64,000 nt of DNA from Pseudomonadota bacterium (GCA_027592275.1 JAQCKF010000009.1:1-64000), one strand, 5' to 3'. Shown: positions 25,428 through 35,412, counted from the first letter of the stretch. Translations and numbers: made by a program. The notes: generated from the letters alone by a model not told the origin.

Positions 25428-27527
25428 ATGTCGTCACTCATAAAGATCTTTTTCACTACCTCATTTGCAATATTAGCTGCCTGTTCAGCGGAAGAAAGCA
25501 CAGTAGGTTCGGTACAAAGTGCTGCGGAGAACCCTGCCGCTGAAGATCTTGAAGTATTGACTGCCGAGATTGGAAGCTTCGGCATAGATCTGTCTCATCA
25601 GGATCCGGATACTCGAGCTGGCGACGATTTCTTTCGCTTCACTAATGGCCAATGGCTAGATACCTATGAGCTTCCTGCGGATCGAAGCAATTATGGTTCG
25701 TTCTCTGTTCTCGGCGATCGCTCCGATGAGAGAGTACGCACGATCATTACCGATCTAACTTCAATCGAGCCAGCTCAGGATTCGATGGAGCAGAAGATCA
25801 GCGATTACTATCTCAGCTATATGAATACCGATGCACTGAACGAGCGGGGCATCAGCCCCCTGCTACCGGGTTTATCTCAGCTTGCCCAGATCGACACAGC
25901 ACAAGAGTTGGTTGCCGCTTTTGGCCGCTCTCGCATAGATACCACGGCCAGCCCAATTAGCTTCGGCATTGGTGCGGACCGCAGCAATTCCGATCGCCAC
26001 CAACTCGGGGTGTCTATTGGCGGAATAGGGCTACCTGATCGCGATTATTACCTCGAGGACACTGAGCAATACCTGAATGTCCGCGCAGAATACATGGCAC
26101 ATATAGAGCGCATACTAGATTTCGCCAACATCGAAGACTCCGCCGCGAAAGCAGCAGCCGTGTTAGCGGTTGAAACTCGAATTGCCGAACACGTCTGGCC
26201 AAGAGCCGAGCGACGCAATCGCGATCTCACCTATAATCCAATGAGCTATGATGAATTCACTGCCACCTATCCAGGCTTTGATTGGGATGCCTACTTTTCC
26301 TCAGCGGGAGTTCAATCTCTGGAGGATCTAAATGTTTCCTACCCTAGTGCCATGGCGCCGATCATCGATCTTATAGCTGAAATCCCAGTAGCGAACTGGA
26401 ATAGCTACATGACCTATCACTTCATCTCAAACAATGCCGGGGTGTTATCTGATGAGATCGATCAAGAGAATTTTCACTTCTATTCCACAATACTGAACGG
26501 CGTACCTCAGCAGAGGGAACGTTGGGAGCGAGGCGTCGCTCGCGTGAGCGCACTCAACAGTCTCGGCGAGGCGGTTGGCCAGGTTTACGTAGAGCGACAT
26601 TTCCCAGAGTCTGCTAAACAGCAGATGGGGGATTTAGTTGAGAATTTGCGAGCCGCTCTTGCACAGAGCATCGAGCAACTCGATTGGATGGGCGATGAAA
26701 CAAAGGCAGAAGCAATATTGAAATTGAATGCCTTTCGACCCAAGATCGCGTACCCCGATGAGTGGACAGATTTGTCTTCGATCGAAATTGGCCGCGACGA
26801 TCTATTTGCAAACGCGCAGAGCGTGCGGGAATTTAATTATGAGGATAGCCTGAGTCGATTAGGCAAACCTACCAATAGAGAAGAATGGGGCATGACACCA
26901 CAAACAGTGAATGCCTATTACAACTCTTCTTTTAATGAAATTGTATTTCCAGCTGGAATCCTACAGCCGCCCTTCTTCGATCCAGCTGCAGATCTAGCCG
27001 TAAACTATGGCGGCATCGGCGCTGTCATCGGTCATGAGATGGGCCACGGCTTTGACGATCAAGGCTCCAAGTCGGACTCTATGGGCGTACAGCGAAATTG
27101 GTGGACCGACGAAGATCGCTCCAACTTCGAAGTTCTAACCACAGCACTTGCCGCGCAGTACGACCAGTTTGAACCGGTAGAAGGATATTTTATCGATGGT
27201 AATTTCACGCTTGGGGAAAACATCGGAGACGTTGGCGGCCTATCTCTCGCGTACCGAGCCTATAAAATGGCACTCGGCGGTGAAGAAGCACCTATTATAG
27301 ATGGACTGACAGGTGATCAACGGTTCTTCCTGAGCTGGGCACAGGTTTGGCAAAGGAAGTATCGAGAAGATGCGCTGATTCAGAGACTAACATCTGATCC
27401 TCATTCGCCATCGGAATTTCGTGTCAACGGCGTGGTGAGAAACTTCGATGAATGGTACGAAGCTTTCAACGTTCAGCCCGAAGATGCCTTGTATTTATCT
27501 CCAGAAGAACGCGTTCGAATTTGGTAG
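25428..27527 (+). CDS. M13 family (neprilysin/PepO-like) zinc metallopeptidase, lipoprotein
   Basis: An exported zinc endopeptidase of about 699 residues. The signal peptide ends in a lipobox (ILAAC) so it should be membrane anchored. N-domain starts with the family LSHQDPDTRAGDDFFRFTNG; the catalytic motifs are HEMGHGFDD (HExxH) and ENIGDVGG (third ligand Glu); the NAYYNSSFNEIVFPAGILQP segment binds substrate. The end usually has a CxxW motif; here it ends ...RVRIW. The ATG at 25428 follows CGGAGATTCAAC and gives the signal peptide, so the upstream in-frame start at 25404 is rejected. A D-aminoacylase gene follows 29 bases later. Confidence 0.92.
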   Translation: MSSLIKIFFTTSFAILAACSAEESTVGSVQSAAENPAAEDLEVLTAEIGSFGIDLSHQDPDTRAGDDFFRFTNGQWLDTYELPADRSNYGSFSVLGDRSDERVRTIITDLTSIEPAQDSMEQKISDYYLSYMNTDALNERGISPLLPGLSQLAQIDTAQELVAAFGRSRIDTTASPISFGIGADRSNSDRHQLGVSIGGIGLPDRDYYLEDTEQYLNVRAEYMAHIERILDFANIEDSAAKAAAVLAVETRIAEHVWPRAERRNRDLTYNPMSYDEFTATYPGFDWDAYFSSAGVQSLEDLNVSYPSAMAPIIDLIAEIPVANWNSYMTYHFISNNAGVLSDEIDQENFHFYSTILNGVPQQRERWERGVARVSALNSLGEAVGQVYVERHFPESAKQQMGDLVENLRAALAQSIEQLDWMGDETKAEAILKLNAFRPKIAYPDEWTDLSSIEIGRDDLFANAQSVREFNYEDSLSRLGKPTNREEWGMTPQTVNAYYNSSFNEIVFPAGILQPPFFDPAADLAVNYGGIGAVIGHEMGHGFDDQGSKSDSMGVQRNWWTDEDRSNFEVLTTALAAQYDQFEPVEGYFIDGNFTLGENIGDVGGLSLAYRAYKMALGGEEAPIIDGLTGDQRFFLSWAQVWQRKYREDALIQRLTSDPHSPSEFRVNGVVRNFDEWYEAFNVQPEDALYLSPEERVRIW

Positions 27528-27556
27528 CTTAAGAAAAAGATAATAGGAGTTTAGTT

Positions 27557-29146
27557 ATGATAGTCAGAAATATTTTATTGCTACTAAGTTTTCTGGCTAT
27601 CGGCACAAGCGCCGCACAGCAAAACTTCGATGTCCTCATTCAAGGAGGGCGCATCATCGATGGTTCGGGCAATCCCTGGTATGAAGCTGATGTTGGTGTT
27701 CGAGGAGAACGTATTGTCACGATTGGCGATCTATCCAACGCAACCGCAGGCCAAGTGATCAATGCCAGCGGCCTGGTTGTTTCCCCAGGATTTATCGATC
27801 CTCACACTCACGCCCTGCGTGGCATCTTCGACGTACCTAATGCCGAGAGTTCCTTGTTGCAAGGTGTTACCACACTCACCGAGGGAAACGATGGCACCTC
27901 TCCCTATCCTATCGATGAGCATTATCGCGCCATCGCAGAAAAACAAATAAGTCCTAACTGGGCCGTGTTTGTCGGTCAAGGAACCATCCGCGAGATAGTC
28001 ATTGGCGAAGATGATCGAGCGGCAAGCCCTACCGAATTACAACGCATGAAGGACATGGTCGCTGCGGCGATGGAACAAGGAGCCCTAGGAATTTCAACAG
28101 GCCTATTCTATGTGCCCGGTAGTTTTACTCCCACTGCAGAGGTTGTCGAGTTATCGAAGATCGCAGCCGAATATAACGGAATCTATATCTCTCATATGCG
28201 GGAAGAGGCGGCGCAACTTCTCGACTCGGTTGCAGAAACCATCCAAATTGGTGAGCAGGCAAATATTCCCGTACAGATTACGCATCACAAAGTAATCGGT
28301 GTTGAAAACTGGGGAGCATCTGTCGACAGTCTGCGCATGGTCGACGAGGCACGAGCGAGAGGCATCGATGTAACCATAGATCAGTATCCTTACACTGCTT
28401 CGCAGACTGGCATTACTGCACTAATACCACAATGGGCGCAGGAAGGTGGCGAAGAGCGCATGATTGCTCGCATCGATAGCCCTGAGACGCGCGGTACGGT
28501 CAAGGCTGCAATAGTTGATAAAATTCTTTACGACCGCGGTGGCGGCGATCCCAAAAATGTTTCCATTTCTCGCAATCCTCGCGATCGTTCTATGGAAGGG
28601 AAGAATCTCGCACAGCTCACCCAAGAGCGCGGCATGAGCCCCACACCCGAAAATGCAGCTGAAGTGGTGATGGATATCGTAAAAGCTGGTGGGGCGACTG
28701 CCGTCTATCACGCTATAGGTCCCGAAGATGTGGATCGCATCATGCGCCACCCGGCTGCGGCGATCGGTTCCGACGGCCCTCTGTCAGTGTTTGGAGTAGG
28801 CGCGCCACATCCACGTCAGTACGGCACTTTTGCGCGAGTTCTTGGTTACTATGTGCGAGAGCGCGGCATTATCTCCTTAGAAGAGGCGGTTCGTAAAATG
28901 AGCAGTATGTCAGCACAGCGACTCGGCATTCGTGACCGTGGACTATTGGTCGAGAGTTACTTTGCGGATATTGCGATTTTCGACTCAGAAGAAATAAGCG
29001 ATATGGCTACGTTCGAAGACCCACATCAATACGCGGTAGGCATGAAATATGTTTTGGTCAACGGCGAATTGGTGGTTGAAGAGGGCAAACACACTGGGCG
29101 GCACCCCGGTAAAATTCTTCATGGCCCTGGTTATATTGCAAACTAA
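27557..29146 (+). CDS. exported N-acyl-D-amino-acid deacylase (amidohydrolase)
   Basis: A metal-dependent amidohydrolase of 529 residues with a signal peptide (cut near TSAAQQ). It carries the amidohydrolase start (FDVLIQGGRIIDGSGNPWYE), the metal site VSPGFIDPHTHALRG, then GISTGLFYVPG, YISHMREE, QITHHKVIG and the late GSDGP. This pattern is D-aminoacylase/N-acyl-D-glutamate deacylase. It follows the M13 peptidase closely and should share its transcript; together they would process peptides or acylated amino acids in the periplasm. D-amino-acid specificity is inferred from the family only. Confidence 0.9.
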   Translation: MIVRNILLLLSFLAIGTSAAQQNFDVLIQGGRIIDGSGNPWYEADVGVRGERIVTIGDLSNATAGQVINASGLVVSPGFIDPHTHALRGIFDVPNAESSLLQGVTTLTEGNDGTSPYPIDEHYRAIAEKQISPNWAVFVGQGTIREIVIGEDDRAASPTELQRMKDMVAAAMEQGALGISTGLFYVPGSFTPTAEVVELSKIAAEYNGIYISHMREEAAQLLDSVAETIQIGEQANIPVQITHHKVIGVENWGASVDSLRMVDEARARGIDVTIDQYPYTASQTGITALIPQWAQEGGEERMIARIDSPETRGTVKAAIVDKILYDRGGGDPKNVSISRNPRDRSMEGKNLAQLTQERGMSPTPENAAEVVMDIVKAGGATAVYHAIGPEDVDRIMRHPAAAIGSDGPLSVFGVGAPHPRQYGTFARVLGYYVRERGIISLEEAVRKMSSMSAQRLGIRDRGLLVESYFADIAIFDSEEISDMATFEDPHQYAVGMKYVLVNGELVVEEGKHTGRHPGKILHGPGYIAN

Positions 29147-29361
29147 GTGCAGATGGTAATCTGCCCACTAGGTGGCTACACAGCCGCGGACTGGCGAAAT
29201 TCGCCATTTTTGGTGATTCCCCCTCTATCCCATCCTCTGAGAATCTCCTAACACTCTGTTTTTTATAGATTTGTTAAACTGGCACAATATTCGCAATACA
29301 TATTAGGCTACTACCTAAAGTGGCATTTTTGTAAGGCACAGAAGCCGAAATGGAGTAATGT

Positions 29362-29637
29362 ATGAAGCTATTGTCGAATTTCCTAGTCATCGTATTGGTC
29401 ATCATTGGCGTAGTCGCCGTATTGCCTCTACTCTCCTTTGGCTTTGCCCTCTTAGGCGGCGCGGCGGTCTTAGCGATTTGGGTGCTTCCAGTCTGGATTA
29501 TCGCTACCTCGGATAAGACCACGGGCTATGAGAAGATAGCTTGGTTGCTAGCGATGTTCTGTCTTTCTTGGTTTGCCTGGATATTCTATTTCTTCCTGGC
29601 CCCGATCAAGCCCCGCGAGCGCCAGTATCACTACTAA
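29362..29637 (+). CDS. small membrane protein with PLDc_N-like domain
   Basis: A 91-residue protein with two or three hydrophobic spans. The C-terminal half (WVLPVWIIATSDKTTGYEKI followed by AWLLAMFCLSWFAWIFYFFLAP) matches the PLDc_N pattern, found alone in small membrane proteins of unknown role. ATG at 29362 is preceded by GGAGTAATGT. It stands alone between the amidohydrolase and the ABC transporter. Confidence 0.75.
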   Translation: MKLLSNFLVIVLVIIGVVAVLPLLSFGFALLGGAAVLAIWVLPVWIIATSDKTTGYEKIAWLLAMFCLSWFAWIFYFFLAPIKPRERQYHY

Positions 29638-29741
29638 GTGGCCTGCCCCGGCCTCTGGCTGGGCTGCATCGCATTGTGAAGCCTGCTTTTAATGCCGCTG
29701 AGTTGAGGTATGATGTTCAGCTGCAATAGCCGGAAGATCGC

Positions 29742-30506
29742 ATGCCAATTATTGAAGTAAAAGACCTCGCGAAGAAATATCTGCTTCCCGGTAAGAAATC
29801 TGAATTCTTTTATGCCGTCGATGGTATTTCACTGCGCATCGAGGTCGGAGAAATCTTCGGCATCCTTGGCCCGAATGGCGCAGGAAAAACAACCACATTA
29901 GAAATGTTAGAAGGATTGACTGACATCGATGGCGGTAGCGCAACTATCGACGGAATCGATGTTGCCTCGCAGCCCTATAAAGTCAAAGAAATAATTGGCG
30001 TGCAATTACAGGCCAACGAATATTTCGACAACGTTACCCTCAATGAACTACTTACTCTCTTCGCCGCTCTCTATAATCGAGAAGTCGATACCTCCGAGCT
30101 ATTAGGCAAGGTCAATTTACTAGATAAGGCGCAGGCTAAACCAGGCAATCTCTCCGGCGGGCAACAACAACGTTTTTCGATTGCCTGCGCGTTGGTCAAT
30201 AGTCCAAAGGTTTTGTTTCTCGATGAGCCGACGACAGGCCTCGATCCACAAGCCAAACACAATCTGTGGGACCTTGTCCGTGAACTGAATGATGCAGGTA
30301 TGACTATTGTGCTGACCACTCACAACATGGAAGAAGCCGAATCACTGTGTGAACGTATTGCCATTATGGATCACGGCAAATTAGTTGCCGAAGATACCCC
30401 GCAGAATTTAATTCTGAAACATGCGCCAGAACCTCCACAAGCACCCATGCATGGCAATATAGAAGACGTATTCCTTGCGCTTACTGGCCACGGGCTGAGG
30501 GACTGA
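29742..30506 (+). CDS. ABC-2 transporter ATP-binding protein
   Basis: An ATPase subunit of 254 residues. Walker A GPNGAGKTTT, signature LSGGQQQR, Walker B VLFLDEPTTGLD and the switch His in LTTHNMEEA are all present. The short C-terminal extension resembles exporter ATPases of the ABC-2 class. The stop overlaps the start of the permease gene by one base (TGATG), so the two are translationally coupled. Substrate unknown. Confidence 0.95.
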   Translation: MPIIEVKDLAKKYLLPGKKSEFFYAVDGISLRIEVGEIFGILGPNGAGKTTTLEMLEGLTDIDGGSATIDGIDVASQPYKVKEIIGVQLQANEYFDNVTLNELLTLFAALYNREVDTSELLGKVNLLDKAQAKPGNLSGGQQQRFSIACALVNSPKVLFLDEPTTGLDPQAKHNLWDLVRELNDAGMTIVLTTHNMEEAESLCERIAIMDHGKLVAEDTPQNLILKHAPEPPQAPMHGNIEDVFLALTGHGLRD

Positions 30507-31597
30507 TGCCAACTAAACTACAACTACATCTAGCCAAAATATTCCTGAAAATTTTCTTGCGTGACAGGCAGTCTATTTTCTTCAGCCTATTTTTCCCAAT
30601 TATTTTTATGACTGTGTTCGCTTTCGCAAACAACGGCGAAGTCGATCCCATCAAGCTCGGCATCGTAAACAATTCTTCTAGCGAAGTAGCATCCGATTTT
30701 TCGCAGATGCTGAATGACAATCCGCTATTCAATGTCACCGGGGGGGAAGAATCAAACCTGCGTACAGAGCTCGTAGATGGCGATCAGACCATGGTACTTA
30801 TACTACCCGAGAACTTCGATGCGCAAAGCGATGGAGCTGAGTTGCAACTACTCGTGGATGCAGCGCAAGTACAACAGCTAGGCCTAATCATGCCGCTGCT
30901 CGAACAGACACTAATCTCTATCGAACGCGAGTTTAGAAATATCGAACCGATGTTCACACTCACGATTGAGGATGTGAAGGCGCGCTCTCAACGTTATCTA
31001 GATTTTCTGTTGCCGGGTTTGATGGCTTTTACCCTCATGCAACTTAGTATTGCTGGCAGCGGGTTTAATATCGTTGAGTTTCGCCGCAAAGGCATTCTGA
31101 AGAGGCTCTTTGTCACACCGATCAAGCCTCGTGATTTCATTACTGCTATCGTGCTCGCCAGAATGGCAATCATATTGATACAACTCACGGTGCTAATTGT
31201 TTTCGCCGTGACCATCCTCGATGTTCGTATTGTCGGGAATTTCGCCTCTTTCTACTTAATGATTGTTCTAGGCACTTTTATTTTCCTCTGCTTAGGATTC
31301 TGTCTGGGCAGCATAGCTAAGACTCAACAAGCGGTTATGGCGGTGGGAAATATCGTGATATTCCCCCAGATATTCTTGTCTGGCGTGTTCTATCCAATAG
31401 AGTCTATGCCCGAATTGGTCCAACCTATCGCGAATTTGCTACCACTGAGCTTCGTGTCCACCGCCATGCGCGAGATCGCAAACAATGGTGCAAGCTTACT
31501 TGAAATCACGCCTACCTTAATTGGCATCGCGGCCTGGTTTGTAATTGCATTTATGTTGGCGACGAGGCTATTTGTTTGGAAGGAAGTGGCAAACTAG
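30506..31597 (+). CDS. ABC-2 transporter permease
   Basis: Membrane subunit of 363 residues with the ABC-2 design: one N-terminal span (FFSLFFPIIFMTVFAFAN), a long extracytoplasmic domain (about 45-165) and five or six C-terminal spans. Typical blocks are DFLLPGLMAFTLMQLS, EFRRKGILKRLFVTPIKPRD, and QIFLSGVFYPIESMP. It forms an exporter with the preceding ATPase. No transport target is encoded next to it. Confidence 0.92.
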   Translation: MPTKLQLHLAKIFLKIFLRDRQSIFFSLFFPIIFMTVFAFANNGEVDPIKLGIVNNSSSEVASDFSQMLNDNPLFNVTGGEESNLRTELVDGDQTMVLILPENFDAQSDGAELQLLVDAAQVQQLGLIMPLLEQTLISIEREFRNIEPMFTLTIEDVKARSQRYLDFLLPGLMAFTLMQLSIAGSGFNIVEFRRKGILKRLFVTPIKPRDFITAIVLARMAIILIQLTVLIVFAVTILDVRIVGNFASFYLMIVLGTFIFLCLGFCLGSIAKTQQAVMAVGNIVIFPQIFLSGVFYPIESMPELVQPIANLLPLSFVSTAMREIANNGASLLEITPTLIGIAAWFVIAFMLATRLFVWKEVAN

Positions 31598-31740
31598 TCC
31601 GCCGGGAGATCTCTGGGTAGACTCGAATGAAATGTATCATTGTCTGGCCTTCTATAAGTAGTAGGATTCTGCTCGCGAGTTGCTCCTGTGCAAAAGATTT
31701 CGTCCAGCGGCAGTGACATTCACAAATTACTTGTAATATA

Positions 31741-31764
31741 GTCTGCAACTGCAGTTTTGCAGAC
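31741..31764. repeat. inverted repeat downstream of ABC permease
   Basis: GTCTGCAA (31741-31748) and TTGCAGAC (31757-31764) are perfect 8-base arms around CTGCAGTT. It lies about 145 bases past the permease stop and 85 before the cytochrome c' gene; it could be an operator or a weak terminator (a TTTT occurs 7 bases after it). Confidence 0.45.
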
Positions 31765-31849
31765 GGCGAGTTTTAGGGCCCTGCTGCCAACCACTCGGCT
31801 AAACGAATTAATTTAACTAGCAATATCCTATAAGGGATCGGAGATATAA

Positions 31850-32338
31850 ATGATCAAAAAAGCACTTGTACTAATTTCTGCTTTAGCGATGCTTGTTTCG
31901 GGCACACTGTTTACAGCGTCGGCTCAAGATGAACCTACACCAGCACAAAGAGCAGCAGGGGCAGCTGAAACGCGTCAGTCCGTGTTCAAATTACTCTACT
32001 TTAACCTCATTCCTATCGCCGGCATGGCACAGGGTGCACCCTTCGATGCAGAGCTCGCAGAAAAGAATGCGCGTAACATAGCCGCTCTTGCGCCGATGAT
32101 CCCCGACTTGTTCTCTGCGATGGACACTCGCGATTTCGACGTGGAAACCGAAGCCTTAGATGTGATTTGGGAAGACTCTGCAGGATTTGCCGAAAAGGCT
32201 CAGGCATTATTCGAGGGAGCTAATGCTTTCGCGGAAGTAGCTGCCGGCGGTGACATGGCTGCGACCCTAGGTGCATTCCGCGGACTCGGTGGTAGTTGTG
32301 GAAACTGTCATGATGACTTCAGAGTAGACAACGACTAA
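31850..32338 (+). CDS. cytochrome c' (class II c-type cytochrome)
   Basis: A periplasmic cytochrome of 162 residues. Signal peptide cut near FTASAQ. Haem attachment is at the C-terminus (CGNCHDDFR), as in class II four-helix cytochromes, and the N-terminal RQSVFKLLYFNL helix matches the cytochrome c' pattern. Such proteins bind NO or protect against it, though electron transfer is possible. GATCGGAGATATAA precedes the ATG; a clear terminator follows, so it is a single-gene unit. Confidence 0.88.
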   Translation: MIKKALVLISALAMLVSGTLFTASAQDEPTPAQRAAGAAETRQSVFKLLYFNLIPIAGMAQGAPFDAELAEKNARNIAALAPMIPDLFSAMDTRDFDVETEALDVIWEDSAGFAEKAQALFEGANAFAEVAAGGDMAATLGAFRGLGGSCGNCHDDFRVDND

Positions 32339-32360
32339 CTAGTTTCGTTGTAGGAAATTG

Positions 32361-32386
32361 AAAAGGCAGCCTAGGCTGCCTTTTTT
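32361..32386 (+). terminator. Rho-independent terminator of cytochrome c' gene
   Basis: GGCAGC-CTAG-GCTGCC (32365-32380), preceded by AAAA and followed by six T residues, is active in both directions in principle and would also serve the convergent di-haem cytochrome gene. Confidence 0.85.
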
Positions 32387-32408
32387 GTGACTGAATACTT
32401 AACTGAGA

Positions 32409-33302
32409 TTATTCGAGTTGCTTGTGCCGCGTAAAGAATGCCGCTAGCGCGTCTCTGTCTTCATCGCTTATCTTGCTGGTATTGTGTTCGATAACATCGT
32501 TCATGTCGCCACCAGCAAAATCACCATCAGGTTTCAATCCTATAAAGAGAAAGACGTCAAAATTATTCGTGGTCCACTCACTTAACGCTTCTGCATTTAT
32601 TGCTTCGATAACTTCCTCGCCCAAGGTCGCACCTGCAAACTCTCTGCTAGCATCGAGAATTCCTACTGCATTTCTTGGCGTATGGCATTCGCTACAATGT
32701 CCAAGGTTTCGCGCAACATAGGCCCCGCGCGCAACTAATTCGTCTTCGAATATTTCAGCATCGGCTTCGGCCATGTCTGCCAATAAGTTCCACCCGGCCA
32801 TTGCCCAGCGGTTTAACCAGACCGGCGTTTGGGCTTGAGGAACCGCATTGTTTTGCGGCTCTAGACTCATAAGGTAGGAACCGATATCCAGCACATCTTC
32901 GTCGCGCAGACCTGCATAAGCGCGATACGGGAAAGCCGGATAGTAAAAGCTACCACCAGGCTTACGGCCGTGCTGCAAAGCGAGCAGAAAATCCTTCGCT
33001 TTCCAATTACCAATCCCAGTCTCCATATCAGGTGTTATGTTTGGAGCATAGAACGTACCAAAATCTGACACTAACGCGAGACCGCCGACAAACGATTCTT
33101 CATCATCTTCGCCGCGGTGGCAGCTAATGCAACCTCCCGCTATGACTAAATACTCGCCGCGCTCGATAGCCTCTTCGGATTCAGACAGTTGAGCGGAACC
33201 GGAGACAGAAGGTGGCAGGAATAACAGCAAAGCCATCAACAACAGCAAGAAGAAACTACCAATAAGGAAAATCTTTACCTTTGATTGGGTGAACTGCATC
33301 AT
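32409..33302 (-). CDS. di-haem cytochrome c, membrane anchored
   Basis: A 297-residue protein with an N-terminal membrane span (FLIGSFFLLLLMALLLFLPP) and two c-type haem sites, CISCH in the first half and CSECH in the second, each in a separate class I domain. The design matches the cytochrome subunit of gluconate/alcohol or aldehyde dehydrogenase complexes, which carry two or three haems. No dehydrogenase is adjacent in this orientation; the PQQ enzyme is 5 kb away on the other strand. Confidence 0.85.
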   Translation of the reverse strand: MMQFTQSKVKIFLIGSFFLLLLMALLLFLPPSVSGSAQLSESEEAIERGEYLVIAGGCISCHRGEDDEESFVGGLALVSDFGTFYAPNITPDMETGIGNWKAKDFLLALQHGRKPGGSFYYPAFPYRAYAGLRDEDVLDIGSYLMSLEPQNNAVPQAQTPVWLNRWAMAGWNLLADMAEADAEIFEDELVARGAYVARNLGHCSECHTPRNAVGILDASREFAGATLGEEVIEAINAEALSEWTTNNFDVFLFIGLKPDGDFAGGDMNDVIEHNTSKISDEDRDALAAFFTRHKQLE

Positions 33303-33381
33303 TTCTTCAACCCCTTGTTCTAGCCTTCTAAAAATCTAGCTCGAATATGTAGTCTAATCAGTTCTCGCAACTTCTATGCAA

Positions 33382-34476
33382 CTAGGCGAGCTCAGTTAAC
33401 TGTTCTTTACGGAAAGTCTCAATCGAATCCATATCATTATTTTTTACTTTGTTGGCCCAATCAGGGTTCGCTATCAAAGCGCGACCCACTGCGATCAGGT
33501 CAAACTCATCGGCTTCCATGCGGATCAGTAGCTCATCGATCCCTGCCACTTCCGCAGAACCATCACTATAGGTCGCAACGAATTCTTCGCTTAAACCGAC
33601 ACTACCCACACTGATTGTTGGCTTACCAGTTATCTTCTTAACCCAGCCCGCTAGGTTCAGCGAAGAGCCATCGAATTCTGGCTCCCAAAATCGTCTCGTG
33701 CTGCAATGGAAAATATCTACACCTGCCTTGGAGAGGGGGCTGAGAAATTGTTCCAGTTCACCCGCTGTCTGTGCCAGTTTCGACCCGAAGTCCTGTTGCT
33801 TCCATTGCGAGAAGCGCAAGATCACAGGAAAGTCGTCGCCTATTTCTGCACGTATCGCCTGCATGATCTCAACAGCGAATCGCGTGCGGTTTTCAAGAGA
33901 GCCTCCGTATTTATCTTCTCTTTGATTAGTGCCTTCCCAGAAGAAGTTGTCGATCAGATAGCCATGCGCTCCGTGTAACTCGATGGCATCGAATCCAAGG
34001 CGAACGGCATCGGATGCAGCTTGGGCATAAGCTGCAATCAGTTCATCGATCTCGGTCGTGGAAAGTGGCTCTAGTACTTTTTTATCTGGTCCTAACAGCC
34101 CGGAAGGTGTCGCTGAGGGATAGTCTGGATATGGCCCTTCGCCTGGTTTTCGAATCGAGCCCACGTGCCACAACTGCGGTGCTATCTTGCCGCCCGCAGC
34201 GTGTACGGCCTTGACGACTTTCCCCCAACCTTCTAAGGCTTCACCGTGGAAACAAGGTATCTGCACCCCAGAGGAAGCGGCCCTGTGATTAACGGTCGTG
34301 CCTTCAGTAATGATTAGTCCGACACCGCCTTCGGCGCGCTTTCTGTAATACTCTTCGACATTGGTATCGGGTATGCCATTAGGAGAGAACTGTCTCGTCA
34401 TAGGCGCCATGATAATGCGATTAGGTAATTGTAATTTCGGGTGATTGAACGGCTTAAAGAGTACGTCTGAATTCAT
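33382..34476 (-). CDS. NADH:flavin oxidoreductase (Old Yellow Enzyme family)
   Basis: An FMN-dependent ene-reductase of 364 residues. It shows the family start LFKPFNHPKLQLPNRIIMAP followed by MTRQFSPNG, the HGAHGYLIDNFFW active-site segment with the His pair replaced as His/Ala-His typical for OYE, the YGGSLENRTRF motif and phosphate-binding VGRALIANPDW. It would reduce activated C=C bonds using NAD(P)H. It is a single gene, about 90 bases from the convergently unrelated neighbours. Confidence 0.92.
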   Translation of the reverse strand: MNSDVLFKPFNHPKLQLPNRIIMAPMTRQFSPNGIPDTNVEEYYRKRAEGGVGLIITEGTTVNHRAASSGVQIPCFHGEALEGWGKVVKAVHAAGGKIAPQLWHVGSIRKPGEGPYPDYPSATPSGLLGPDKKVLEPLSTTEIDELIAAYAQAASDAVRLGFDAIELHGAHGYLIDNFFWEGTNQREDKYGGSLENRTRFAVEIMQAIRAEIGDDFPVILRFSQWKQQDFGSKLAQTAGELEQFLSPLSKAGVDIFHCSTRRFWEPEFDGSSLNLAGWVKKITGKPTISVGSVGLSEEFVATYSDGSAEVAGIDELLIRMEADEFDLIAVGRALIANPDWANKVKNNDMDSIETFRKEQLTELA

Positions 34477-34566
34477 TGTCTATCCTGTTAATTTGTTTGC
34501 CAAGCGAATGGCGTGCATTCTATTGCTTGGGTCTGTGTCTGTCGACTTATCAAACCTTATCAGTAG

Positions 34567-35412
34567 CTACGGAGCCCATGCAGCACGTGTCGCTGCGCGC
34601 CTGAGTATGTCGCGATTCTCATCAGATGCAGCGGGCTCTGACTCGCCGAATATTGCACGAATCCAATGACCGTCGGTAGGATTCGGAAAAAGGATATAGT
34701 CGCGGCCATAACGGTCTTTATCCTGCTCCATAAGACTCATGCGCTGATCTACATCCGTGGAGTAATAGCGACGCGCGAAGTCATTAAGATTGTCACCCAA
34801 CAGCGCGACCACTTCATAGTCTTCTCTTATCTGCTGCTGCACTAGTTCCTTGTTGGAACTCTCTCGTAAGACTCGCATGTGCGCAGTGTCTACGAGAGGA
34901 AAGCCAACGGCGGTTAAGTTTTCAATCGCCAGCTGCACTGTGGTCTCGCCCTGATCACGGTTGGTCACATAGAAAATTTCAACTGAATTGCTCACGCAGA
35001 AATTTAGAAACTCCAATGCTCCCGGACTTGCGACGGCGCGATTCTCCTCGATCCAGCGATCCCAGGACGCATCGTCGAAAAAATCTTGTCCCTGAGTGAT
35101 GAGATAGCCCCAGTAGTCATTCGCGAGCAACAAGGTTTCATCGACATCACTAATTATCGCGAGTGGCAGAGAGTCGTCTTGTTTCTGCGCCAAGGCAATC
35201 TCGACGCGCATGCGAGCAATATTGAAGCCTTGGTGGTAGAGCGCGCGAAATTCGGCGGCGGTCTGTTTCCATGCCATCGCCATCATCAGGTTATTCTCGA
35301 TGATCCTGTCGTTGCTGGTTGCGCTCTGTCCTAACGCCGGCATCGCTGCGGCCAACGTCATGGAAATCGCTAGAATCTTTACTAGTACTTTTACTGTCTC
35401 GCGCATGAGCAA
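34567..35412 (-). CDS. exported HAD acid phosphatase (class B/C, 5'-nucleotidase e(P4)-like)
   Basis: A HAD-superfamily phosphatase of 281 residues with a signal peptide ending near MPALGQ. The catalytic DVDETLL motif (in AIISDVDETLL) and the later FYVTNRDQGET and ALLGDNLNDF motifs are characteristic of class B/C acid phosphatases such as lipoprotein e(P4). No lipobox is evident, so it is probably soluble in the periplasm. It is divergent from an exported SurE with about 145 bases between; both would hydrolyse nucleotides outside the cytoplasm. Confidence 0.88.
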   Translation of the reverse strand: MLMRETVKVLVKILAISMTLAAAMPALGQSATSNDRIIENNLMMAMAWKQTAAEFRALYHQGFNIARMRVEIALAQKQDDSLPLAIISDVDETLLLANDYWGYLITQGQDFFDDASWDRWIEENRAVASPGALEFLNFCVSNSVEIFYVTNRDQGETTVQLAIENLTAVGFPLVDTAHMRVLRESSNKELVQQQIREDYEVVALLGDNLNDFARRYYSTDVDQRMSLMEQDKDRYGRDYILFPNPTDGHWIRAIFGESEPAASDENRDILRRAATRAAWAP

